Assembly (NCBI GenBank): GCA_026770025.1
Contig: JAMXDE010000010.1
Coordinates: 682,001 to 746,000 of the forward strand
Direction: 5' to 3'
DNA: 64,000 nucleotides
Source of the DNA: Craspedostauros australis
Taxonomy: Eukaryota > Bacillariophyta > Bacillariophyceae > Mastogloiales > Achnanthaceae
Position 1 is the first letter of the stretch; each line of letters opens with the position of its first letter. The notes beneath the pieces were generated by a model, which was not told where the DNA came from, did not search any database, and worked only from the letters and a program-made list of their open reading frames with translations. Position numbers and translations under genes: made by a program. Shown piece after piece: positions 10,968-21,968 of the stretch.

Positions 10968-13181
10968 GCCGTCTGGCACATAATAGAATGTTATCACATA
11001 GTCCCCACCTCAATCTCGTATCGTTCATCTGGTGTTGCACAAGTAGCTGCGTTGTTGTTAGTCATTTGCGTTGATGGCGATACCCGCAATGGAGTTTGTT
11101 GTGGCTGTCAGTGAATTGCGGAAGAGTGCGTCTGCATGTGCGAGCACCCATGTTGTGAGAAGGAAAACGGAAAACAACACAGGCACCTCCAGAGAAAAGA
11201 CTACAACAACCATGTAGCACAAATGGCCAACACAACACTGTTATGGTTCCACAACACAATGCATGTTTAGCTGTTCACTGCAATGCACCTTGCTTGAGGG
11301 TGGCATGTAGATAATGCGGATGTACGAAAAGGAGCATGGCATCCCCACCAGCTTGGGAGTGTTTTGCGTTGCCTAGAAGGTCGACACTAAAATGCCCCAC
11401 TGTATGTTGATGATCTCAACAGAACCGACAATACGAGCATGCACATGAACCTCATTCCCAACAACAAGGATAGTCATTGACATGTCAACAAAGGAGCGAA
11501 CGGCTGTACCAACACACCTGACAACAACAAAAGAAGGACACTAAAATCCAGAGAAAAAAGGTGTGGACAGAATCACCTCCGTTGCGATCCTACCATGGCG
11601 GTCCTGGTCATCCGGAAACCAGGACAAGGAGTGCAAGCAAATGGACAGTCTTGTGCATGGAGGGAATGCAGCCACCCACAGGAAGCCCCTTGTTCGATCT
11701 GCATGATGGGCGAACACAACGTGTATCGAACACAAATTGAGGCATACAACGAACTACAGCCAAGCATTCCATTGTTGCTGTGGCACAGTGGCAACCAAGC
11801 AACTAATTCACCGGACATCATTGCTGGTGCAGGAAGAACTGTTCGAAGAGACGAATTCCAGTTGCATTGCATACAGGAGCCACCCATGGACGAAACACTG
11901 TTGCGGTGGTGATGTTGGTGTACCTGTTGTGGTTGTTGTTGTGATTGTGATTGTAACAGGAACAAAGTGCTCTGTGGAGCAATGATCTCTGTGGAGAGTG
12001 TTGGGGTTGTGAGTTTTGTGTGCTCTGTGCTGGCCCAAGACAGCAGCCTTGTTTTGCGCGGACCGGAGACGAAAACACGCGCAGCAAACACCGACACAGT
12101 GTAAAGTGGGGAAATGGAGCAATGACGAAGAGCGAAAGCAACTCGGGCGAATTTTGGGGGGAAAGCACCAATTATCCAAAAAAGAACAAAAATCCCATAT
12201 TCTTCCGTCGAGGATAAGAACTAGGCGGAAACAAGCAATTTATGACTTAAACGCTATGAAATAGAGCCAATTATTGCATTTTGAACTGCCCCCCATGTGC
12301 TCAATTGGATGCAGTTGTTTGTCTGTCTTGTAACGGCGCTTCCAAATCACACGGAATTCAATGTGAATCGGAGAGATCAAGACGAATGCTCATGATCCAA
12401 TGCGCCGAGTTGTGGAGACAGACGAAGTTATGTCTCGTAGACGTCGCACCTTTGTCACACATATGAATACTTAGGCTCAGAGAGATGCTCAAACCAAACC
12501 AAACGAAAGAAAAACGAGAACAGCGCGTGAGGAGCGCGAGGTGCACAAACTGCCCAGAACGCGCGAAAAGACATCCCCCGCGACTTGGTTCAACTCGGTT
12601 TCTGGCGATTTCGCCGCTTGGTGCCACAAACAGGAGACAAAGACACATGACACAACGTAACGCAACGTAACGTAACGCAACGCAACGGTACGCAAACTGA
12701 CAAAGAAGGGGAGGAGTGAAAAAGCAACGAAACAAGAAGGGAGGAATCCGGAGAGAGGAAGGGCCAAGAGCGAGGCGAAAGACCAGACGAAGGATCAAAG
12801 AAAGAGAAACGGCCACAATACCAACGCAGCAACAATAGAGAGACAGCGACGAGCACCCTCTGCAAACCTACGCGAGCCACACAATACGACATCGAACAGC
12901 GCGGGGCAGCACGCCGATCTCACACCATCCCATTCGACAGCATTGCGGTTGGTTTTGTCCTCTTCTTTGCCTGCACTCAAGGTTGATTCGGAGTTGCTGA
13001 GGAACTGCTCCTATTTCAAATCCATCCGATACCCCCAGTACGCGCAGACAACCGCGACGGCGCAACAGCACAAAGGCACAACCGTACAAAGGCACAAACG
13101 ATCGACCGAACGATCGACCGAACGAGACCAGCACACAAAAGACACGGAAAAGAGAAAAGTTTGCACGATCGAAAGAGCACC
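10968..13181. other. Long gene-free interval
   Basis: No open frame here shows coding character or a family motif. It may include the 3' part of the Harbinger element. From about 12480 it becomes A/C-rich with many short direct repeats, such as aacgt/aacgc runs at 12655-12690 and gatcgaccgaac twice near 13100. That part is probably the promoter and 5' UTR of the downstream LRR gene. Confidence 0.5.
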
Positions 13182-14867
13182 ATGCAAAACCACGTGGATG
13201 ACAACGCCACAGGAGGCAACTCCGGCAGTATCAACTACCAAGAGGGCAAATCTCAGGGCCAGGATCAAGTTCATGGCCATGGCCAAGGTCAGGATCTGCT
13301 GGACACGCACAACCCCATCGAGGCCGACTTCGACGTGATAGAAGCGCGAGAGACAGAGAAACGAGGGAAGAATCCCAACAGGCGGCGCATGCTCATTGCT
13401 GTGCTAGTGATCTGCCTCATCGGCATCGTTGTTGGGATTGCGGTGGTTGTCGCAGGAGCTGGCGGGGGAAGCGGTGGAGGATCGACCAACGACACGCAGA
13501 GCGACAAGAACGATGCGGGCGGCAACGATTCACCAGCCACCTCAGCCCCCGTGGACAGCGGCGGCAACCCATCGCCGAGCACGCCACCAGCGACGGTCGA
13601 GGCACCGACGTCGGCGGCGCCCGCCAGCATTGCAGACCCCAACAGCGCTCCTCCCACTTCAATGCCAACCAATTCCAACCTTCCGCAGTACATCACGATC
13701 ATCAACTCCATAGCCAGGGGTGGAGGGGCCGAGTTCGACGAGCCGGATTCTTACCAGAGCAAGGCGCGGGCTTGGATTTTGCAGCAGGACCTTCCCACCA
13801 GCCAGAGTCTTTCGCTCGAAGAGGAGATCGCCCAGCTCTATGCCTTGGCCTGCCTTTACTACAACACCTACGCCGTCTCTAACGCATGGACCGACAAGGA
13901 ATACACGACGGGCAACGTCATTCCTGGTTGGATCTCGGACAATGGGTGGCTGGGCGACCCGAAGCAGGTTTGCAACTGGTACGGACTCACCTGCACGTTT
14001 GTTGGGCTGGTTCAGGCGATCAAGTTGGACCGCAATGGCCTCACCGGCTTCATTCCGCCGGAGTTGGCGCTTCTGCACCCGTCCCTGAAGATCATTGACC
14101 TTTTCCAGAACAACGTGCACAACCGCGGTGACATCGGCAACTCATTCCTCGGCGAACTCGTCAACCTCGAGGAGCTCTTTTACGGGTCGACGTACTTTGA
14201 GCACTCCGGCGGCATACCGACGGAGCTTGGCAACTTGAAAAAGCTTCGGGAGCTGGACTTTTCGTACACGTTCTATGATGGACCCCTCAACGGCGACATC
14301 TTCAAGGACATGACCGAGCTCAAGTACCTCTCCATCGGCGGCAGCAGCTTCAATTCCACCATCCCCGACGAAATCGTGCAACTGCCGAAGCTCGAGTTCT
14401 TCTTTGCTGGGCTGGCGGGACTCAAAGGAGATCTGGAGTTCATCGCCAAGATGCCCTCCATACGCGAGATCTGGATTGATAACAACCCCGGATTCGCAGG
14501 ATCACTAATCCCATCCACGATCGGCCAGGCAAAGAGTCTGACCAGCTTCTCGGCTGCTGGCTGCGGCCTCGAAGGTCCGCTCCCCACCGAGATTGGAGAG
14601 CTTAGAGACATGAAGCAGCTTTGGCTGTACGACAATAAACTGACGGGGAAGATCCCCACGCAAATTGTCATGATGTTCAAAATCGAAAAGCTGCAACTCG
14701 AAAAGAACTTGCTGACGGGCGACATGCCCGCAGCCCTGTGCGAAAAGAAGGCGCGTCGTACCACCTTTGTCGAGCTTGAGGCTGACTGTGACGGCGAGAT
14801 AACGTGCCCGGAAACCTGTTGCACGTGCTGCGGGGAAGTCTGCGTCACAAAGTCGGAAGATGATTGA
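13182..14867 (+). CDS. Single-pass membrane protein with extracellular leucine-rich repeats
   Basis: This 561-residue frame starts at the first ATG in a good context (caccATGc). Residues 1-69 are hydrophilic and end in RRR, followed by a strong hydrophobic segment at about 70-92. That makes a type II signal anchor with the long C-terminal part outside the cytoplasm. A Ser/Thr/Pro/Gly linker (93-165) leads to an LRR-N-like region with CNWYGLTC. About eight plant-type LRRs follow, with motifs such as GLTGFIPPELALL, GGIPTELGNLKKL and GPLPTEIGELRDM. The C-terminus is cysteine-rich (CPETCCTCCGEVC). Plant-type LRR proteins of this layout are common in diatoms and are assumed to bind ligands or partners at the surface. 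No kinase domain is present. Ligand and role are unknown. A poly(A)-like AATAAA lies at 15088-15093. Confidence 0.88.
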   Translation: MQNHVDDNATGGNSGSINYQEGKSQGQDQVHGHGQGQDLLDTHNPIEADFDVIEARETEKRGKNPNRRRMLIAVLVICLIGIVVGIAVVVAGAGGGSGGGSTNDTQSDKNDAGGNDSPATSAPVDSGGNPSPSTPPATVEAPTSAAPASIADPNSAPPTSMPTNSNLPQYITIINSIARGGGAEFDEPDSYQSKARAWILQQDLPTSQSLSLEEEIAQLYALACLYYNTYAVSNAWTDKEYTTGNVIPGWISDNGWLGDPKQVCNWYGLTCTFVGLVQAIKLDRNGLTGFIPPELALLHPSLKIIDLFQNNVHNRGDIGNSFLGELVNLEELFYGSTYFEHSGGIPTELGNLKKLRELDFSYTFYDGPLNGDIFKDMTELKYLSIGGSSFNSTIPDEIVQLPKLEFFFAGLAGLKGDLEFIAKMPSIREIWIDNNPGFAGSLIPSTIGQAKSLTSFSAAGCGLEGPLPTEIGELRDMKQLWLYDNKLTGKIPTQIVMMFKIEKLQLEKNLLTGDMPAALCEKKARRTTFVELEADCDGEITCPETCCTCCGEVCVTKSEDD

Positions 14868-16100
14868 TGATGGGAAGACCCAACTTTTCCTTCGCACTGT
14901 TAGGAGGAGTATGCTGCACCCACCAAGCAAGACAAGATCATGCCGCGGCCATGAAACAAGAGAGCGTTCCCGCCTGGGCAACATCGCTCATGCATTCGAA
15001 GCATTCCGCCCTGCCATGCAGTACCGCGCGGTATTCTATGGTTGAATAACATTAGTTGGACAATATTCATGCTCTACAAATTATACGAATAAAGTCATTG
15101 CATTTTGGCAATTGTGCTTCCGGCTGGCATGATGGTTGGTTTCGTCCTTGCGCTGTGCCTCTCGTTGTTGCCATGCTGATGCTCGTATTAATATGTCAGA
15201 CGATCCTTTTCCCGTGCGCGATCGGGGCAGTCGTATGGTACCATACTCGTATGCAAAACAGCGTAAAGCACAAGCTCGTGCGTCTCCTTCCGCTCACTCC
15301 TGCCAACTCCATCGCAGTTGAGTCTCTGAATGCATGTATGGGCTCGTCTCCAGAGTGTTGACGTACTATATTATGTGTGCATGCACAGATGCTGTCTGAG
15401 CATGTGTACTATTCTATTTTATTTTAATGGTATGCACAGTTATGTGGACATACGAGGACTCAACTATTGTTATGTGCATCATTCTGTTATGCAAGTATTC
15501 ACACGTATTAGTACAATACATGTTCCAAGAATTCTCCCTATCCGGACAGAGAGAGATGAGGGAGATCAAACTAGCAAAAGTGGCTAGAATGGTATTTTGC
15601 GGTGAAATATCATTAACAAGTAATTTCGGAACAGGCCAATAGGCATCGTGCGACAACAGACGTAGTCGATGTCAAATATATACAGTACCACGGAGAAAAG
15701 CAAAGTCCGTATCCCCAGAAGCGAAAGATGCACCTCACTGGTACCACGAAACCATGGAAACCAATGCCACCATGTGTGTGATGCTTCGAAGTCCACATCC
15801 TATCTGCTCCCATGGTGCGATAACTGCACTCTGCGAATGCTAATTTGTATGAGCATGCGATCCTGCTTGCATAGTCGTACAAGTATGTTGCCCTGCTCAT
15901 ACCCATACCATGGTCCCTTTCAGACGCTTCTGCTTGCGATGCCATTCTCCTATCCAGAACGCTGACGAGGATGTGTGTGTAAGACTACATGTGATCCTAT
16001 CCCACTGTATACATTATCCATCGTGTTGTGGAGCGCACATACTCGGGGAGTGTTTGACGTCCGTTCTGCTTTCTGCCGGTCCAAATCCCCCAGTCTGACA
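14868..16100. other. Convergent intergenic region
   Basis: This interval lies between the 3' ends of the LRR gene (+) and the nucleotidase-receptor gene (-). It has no supported gene. It holds AATAAA at 15088-15093 and an imperfect palindrome, gtatggtaccatactcgtatg, near 15233-15253. Confidence 0.5.
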
Positions 16101-19100
16101 CTACGCAGAATCGTCTCCTGTCCCAGATAGTACAGTCTTGTCAGTACCACGTCCGTCCTCCGATGAACCAGTGGTGTCACGATCATGCTCGCAGACGGAT
16201 TCCATCCCGAGGATGCACTTGTTGACGGATTGGTGCATCGTCGCCTGCAACTTTTCCTCCAATTCACGCTTGCGCACGCGCGCCGCTTCGACGGGATCCA
16301 ACGACGAGTCGGATTCCGAAGATTCCTCCACCTCTTGAATCGATTGCATGTGCATGCACGTGTGGTGATGTGACGCCGCAGAATGCGCACCGTTGGTGCT
16401 TGTGTCGCTGCTGCTGCCGCCGTACTCCCCTGGGCTGTGCACCTGGTCTTGAGTATGCGCAGGCATGTGTAAGTTCGTATCACCGTAATCTTGGCCCTTC
16501 ATGGTTATTTCTCCGCTCGTATCGTGGCCGTAGAGGGTCGATGTATTGCCCATAGACTCCAGGACAGCCATGTGCGACCTGTCCCCAGAGGCTTTCTTCA
16601 TGGTTTGCTGGAAAGTGTGGATGGACGAGTTTCTCGAGGAAAGGTTTCGGATGGATACTCTTTCGCGTTTCTTGTTGATGAACCCTGGAACGAAGATGAG
16701 CAAGAGCATGGACATGGAGACCGTGAAGATGATGGCGACTTCGATGAAGTACCTCGCGGTGGGGTCACCTTCGTCGATGAGCAACAGAATCGGTCCCCCG
16801 ATCAGGAATATCTGTAGCCAACCGTAAACGGCGATGCCGATGTACGAACTTTCGCTGAACTCGTCGCTGATCTTGCGTGCTATGTACGCCTGATGGCAGG
16901 AGAGGACCAGCGCGAAGAGGTTCAGCCCTCCCAGCACGGAGACCAGCACAATCGAGATTTCACCGCCCTGGCACGACCCGTACGTGTTCCATTTTTGTCC
17001 ATCAATGACCTTGCGTTCCCACGTCCACGGATCGACCACCGTCCACGCGATGAGCGTGCCAATGTTGAGCGCGAATATCGCGATGAAAGGCGCCACGACG
17101 TTCCGCATCTTCACCACCACCCTGCGGAATCGTTGCGCGCCGTTGAACAAACGATTGATCCTCCACAGTTTGCAAAACAACGCGCAGAAGGAAATGATGA
17201 ATCCGGACGACAGCAGCCACGGGATCGACATGCACGCGATGTCGCAGCCTTCGATCGATGCAATTTCATCGTCTATCGACAGTGGGATGATGGCCGACGA
17301 GAGAATCAGCACTCCCATGAGAACGCACATGAGGAATACCGGTTGCAAGATCTTGACGACCCGCGCCTGACGGTTGATGAATACCCAAATGGCGAGGGCA
17401 GTGGCCGTCAGGCCGATGATTCCAAAGAGAGCGAACCCCACATATCGGATCCAGCCAAGGTTGTTGAGGTCATCCGGCGGCGTCACGCGCAGAGCCACAT
17501 CGAACGTGACATCGAGGCCGGTGCAGCCTTGGGTCGCCTTGGCGCCCAGCACGCCGAAGTTCACCGTCGCAATGGCCGATCGATCCGTCCCTGATGCCAA
17601 GAGGTTGGATGGGAAGACGTCGAAATTCAAAACCATGTTTTCGCCGGGCGCCAGCTGGATTGACTCAGTGAGATCTTGTTTTTCGTTGGCGCGTTGCGCG
17701 TTGGTGATTTCCAACCACCTCGGCCTCGACTTGAGCAGCACAGAAACGTCGACGGCTTCACGATTCACGAGCACGATGCGACCCGATGGGGTGGCATCGG
17801 AATTGTTTTCGGCTTCGAATTCCATGAGCTCATCCGAGAAGGCGACGTTTTCAAAATTAGGGCACGCCAAGCAGGTGGCGGAATTGGCATCCCAAACCGT
17901 GTTCTTGGGACAACTGTCCTCGCTTTGGAGGAAGTCCAGGACAGTGAAAGCCTGTTCATCATTCTGCAGTCGGCCTTGGATGCCAGTGTCGTACGGATCG
18001 GGAAGATCACCGAGATAGAATGCGACGACATTCTGGACAATCTGATCGTCGCCGATGACTCCGGTCTTTTCGCCCTCCAGGGTCAGACTGCTTCCTGTGA
18101 ATTCCGGGTACCTGTTGTAGGCTCCGCACAAGTAGCTGTCGGTGACGAATGTGTACAGCTTGAGTCGTTCCATGTCTTCGTACTGGTTGGTCTCGCGATT
18201 CCAAATCTTGACAGAGATGAGACGCGATTGTCCGTACTCGATCTTGTCGTTGTAGGTGATCTTCATCCCTGATACCTGCAGCAACTCTGCACCTTCGTCC
18301 GTGTCGATGACATCGAATGGGACTATCCGTGTCACGTACTCCAGCATGCGGAAGAGCGATAGTCCGGACATGGTGCCGATGCATTCGGTGTTGGGGAATG
18401 GAAGGGCTGTGATGTGGACGTTGGAGGTGGCGATGGTAACCGTTGGCATTGGGGACGGAGGAGATAGGCGGCATGTGATGATGGATGCGTGGTGAGCACT
18501 TTGATGGGTGTGCGGATCAATGTATCACGCATCAATATTGTCATTTGATCAATGTATCAATGTATCGGTCGAGGGACGATGGACAGATACAAGCAGCGCA
18601 CTGGTGCAGGTAGAGGAGCGTGGCATGATTGTGAACAGTTCCGCCGCACTCTGTTTTTTTGTTTGACAGGACAGAAGAAAAGTACTTACCACCATAGATG
18701 TCCGTCAGCCTCACAGGGCCTGCTGGCCAACCCTCGCCTCTGAATCCGCCGCTGGCAACGAAAGCAATGTCAGTATCGGTGTACCATCTCAGGGCATCCG
18801 TGAACAGGTTTCCGATAGGGCATTCCCCGGCCTGGCAGTACCGTATCTGGCCATCACGCACAGCAGGCATCTCTGAAGTGTAACCTGTGATAGGGTTGTT
18901 GGATTGAGCGTCCTTGGCCAGCTGGTGGAGCTGCACGATATGCGAATCCCACTGATCATCCTTGAACTCATGGGGTAGCTCTTCCAGGTCGCGTTCAATG
19001 AATTGAATGTCTGTGATGCGTCGTTTCCGGACGCGATTCTTAGACGGCGTGGTTGTTGCCGCGCTTGTGTCTATGGTCGTCGTCGTGGTGGCGATGCTGT

Positions 19101-20262
19101 GCTGACAGTACACATCATCATCCATGGGGCATGTGCCCACCCACATGGTAGTGTTGAGGTACAGCTGCGGCGTCGGGTACGATTCGTACGCGTCTTCAAG
19201 GTTGAGAACAAAGTCCGGAGGAGTGAGGTGCTTGCTAATCTCATCGAGGAACGCATCGTACTTTTCCTGGCCGTCCTGATACAAGATGACAGACAGCCAG
19301 CACGTCTTGTTGCTATCGGGCGCAGCATCTTCCACGATGGTCGTGGTCATCGTGGTCGTCGTCGTCGTGTTGCCATCTCCAGCTGTCTCATTGGCCTGTA
19401 TTCTTTCGATGGTGGCCTGGAAGTCAGTCAAGTACGCTTGGTAGTCAGCCGTTGTGATACGTGCTCCGCCAGTAACGCCATCATCGCTGCCATCACCCGA
19501 CGTCGGGCTCCTTGCGTAGCATCCATTCTCGCGGTTGATCTTGGCGATGGCATTGAGAATCCCCTTTGCAGCATCCACCTGGGGTACAAACAGCGGGACA
19601 TCTTCATCTGCTATGTTGGCAATGGCCAGCCCCGTTTCTTCGTCGAAATGCACGGCCTCGGCGTACCTATACCATGACGACGATGGCGGGACCTGGCTGT
19701 TGGACAGCAGCAGCGGCATGTCCTCGGTCTGCAAGCCCGAAATGTCCGTGTTGGAGACATCCGCGTCCACCGCGTTCTGCAGCAGCAGAGAGGGATTGGA
19801 GATGAAGAAATCCAGGCCGAAGATGTCATGCAGAACCAACCGGTTGACCACCCACTGCAGCTCGTGCGTGTTGACGAAGGTCGACTTCTTGTCGAATTTC
19901 TGGGCAAATGCCATCGGTTGCCGCTGTTCCTGAAGGGTCGATGCGGCGGCATTGCCAGGATCAGCATCGTCGATGGATGGGATGAGATGCCTCGCGAACG
20001 CAGCCACGGAGGCGATGCCGCCTTCACAAGACGGGTCCTGAGGGTGCGTGCATTCGTCAAGGTCGCCCGACAGCAGGTACGCCCCGGACGTCACCAAATG
20101 AACTGTGCTGCTCGTGCTGTCATTTCCCTCGTTGGATGCAACGCCGTCGCCTTTGTCTTCGCCCTCGTCTATCATCCTTCTTCGGTGCCTCGTCATGGTT
20201 CCTCTCGATTGCCTGGTTGTTGCTCCGCTGGTGGGAAGTGTCTCGGCGGAATGGCTTCCCAT
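16101..20262 (-). CDS. 5'-nucleotidase-like ectodomain fused to a class C (GABA-B-like) 7TM receptor
   Basis: Exon 1 is 20262-18690 and exon 2 is 18406-16101. The 283-bp intron (donor GTAAGT, acceptor ATCACAG) splits an Ala codon, and the join restores DIYG-A-LPFPNT, a core motif of the 5'-nucleotidase C-terminal domain. The product is 1292 residues. Residues 1-450 resemble the N-terminal metallophosphatase domain but are degenerate: where GNHEFD is expected the sequence reads VNTHELQ near 129. Residues about 455-690 are the substrate-binding domain, with IGNLFTDALRW, SGGFRG and QVSGMKITY. A beta-rich extracellular part with CLAC follows, then seven hydrophobic helices at about 845-1097 with the class C signatures C..P.L..GF and ALFCKLWRI. 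A 195-residue cytoplasmic tail rich in Ser and His ends the protein. No signal peptide was seen at the N-terminus, so a short upstream exon may be missing; an acceptor-like CACCAGCAG lies just before the ATG. Confidence 0.87.
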
Positions 20263-21968
20263 TGAGCCTATCTGCTGGTGTTAGCGTTCGGGTACGGAAT
20301 GTGGTACGAGCAAACCTTCGTGTTGTTGGTGCCGCAAGGGCAACGACGAATCAGGAAGGTGTGGTATGGTGTGGCAGGTGCTCGTGCTCGTATTATGATG
20401 CAATAGTTTCCAACCGCAACGTCCGCAGATGAAGCTCAGAGGTCTTTGTGCCTCCAAAACAACTCGCAGCGGTCTCCACCACTACTCTGGTCTCTTCTTG
20501 TTGCTTTTATTGTCGTCCTGTCGTCTTATCGTCAATGGAAGCGCCACTGTTGCTATTGCTATTGCTATTGCTATTGCTATTGAATGTTCTCCAGTAGGTC
20601 GTATAGTATGTGTCCTGTTCCTAGTCGTACGTTGTTTCCACCATGAGCGCTTCTTTGTCAGTGCGGTCCCGTTGTGTTGTCACAGGGGCTCCGAAGATTC
20701 ACAGGAGATGCAAGCGCTCTGCTCTTGTACTTTGCGTCTTTCGGTTGCTTGTGTGGTGGCGTCGTTGCTGCTGTTGCTGCTGTCGTTGTGGTTTCGCGTG
20801 ATGTCGTTCGGGTCAAACCAGAAGCATCAAATTGGAGCATCCGGGCCCTCTGGAATGGCGGCAGATGTATTCTCTGAGCGCGAATGGTGTGAAGCTGCAA
20901 CATCCCAGTAAGAGTAGCTCCACCAGGGAGAACAGTGGTGGATTTCGCGTGTGCGTGTGTGTGGCGATTCTGTTGCCTCAGCACAACTTAGCAGCGCGCT
21001 CGTACGCGTTACCTACGGTGACTCGCGTGAGGCAGCCCGCGAAGCGACAAAAACACCGCCAAACAAGAAACACGATCCCTTCGGACATCTCTTCCCCTTT
21101 GCGCTCAAACGGCAACGATAACACAGCCGTTCCCCCTCGTGTGCTTGCGTGTCGTGCTCACGTCACCAGTGCCCACTTTGGTCGATCGAGCGGAAAACAA
21201 CTTTCCTTGCTACCACTCAAACAAGTGGCAAGCAACGAACCTGGGAAGAGAGCATTGACAGTTGTTGTTCTTGCACCGTTACAGGAAAAGATCACAAAGA
21301 GGCCAATGCCTCCTTCAAGAATTCGACGATTGTGGCTTCAAGCCCCTAATTATAATCCGTATACCTGTTTTCGTGGGGCTTCGATGCTGCTCTCCATCCA
21401 GTGACCCGGACCCTCCGAATGCACCATAAGTAGGTAACGACCTTATGGATATCTCGGGGAATTAAGACCAGCCAACCAGCAAACTACGAGCAACCGTGTT
21501 GCCTGTGCGAAGCGCGGAGATGTTCTGTGTTCTGTCACCTTGCATGAGAAACCGTGGAAAATGGAAGCGAGACGACACCGACGAGTCCACGTGCGATGAG
21601 AGAGATCCCCACGCTCTACACTCGAACTCAAGCCTGCTCGCATGGCACGGTAGGACTACGAGTACAGGCCATGAGCACCATGCTGTTCGTTTGGCATCGG
21701 CTGCGACCTACTACGTACAGATAGGCCTGCGCCTGTTCCTGGAGTGTAAGGTCCATGTGCAAGAACAGTTGTAGTCATAGTATGTGTAAAATCCGACATG
21801 GCGTGGACACGTATTTCAGCACTCTGGTCCCTCTGGCGCACCATGCTACTGATGACATCTCACGAACGTTACTGGGGCCAATGCCACCTGCATTGCTGCC
21901 CTCTCTATTCATGATCGTGGACTATCTTCTGTCTCTCTCCTTCTCTTCCACTTCTACTTGATCCACTT
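20263..21968. other. Intergenic region upstream of the nucleotidase-receptor gene
   Basis: No supported gene is present. It should contain the promoter of the minus-strand receptor gene and the 3' UTR of the FBXO3-like gene. A hexanucleotide microsatellite lies at 20551-20582. A short upstream exon of the receptor gene could be here, but no signal-peptide frame was found. Confidence 0.5.
20551..20582. repeat. (TATTGC)n microsatellite
   Basis: About five copies of the hexamer tattgc/gctatt are present in the promoter-side interval of the receptor gene. Confidence 0.85.

Noticed and set aside
12655-12690. Telomere-like AACGT/AACGC repeats
   Set aside because: The units are irregular pentamers, too few, and unlike known algal telomere repeats. 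They lie in a probable 5' UTR.
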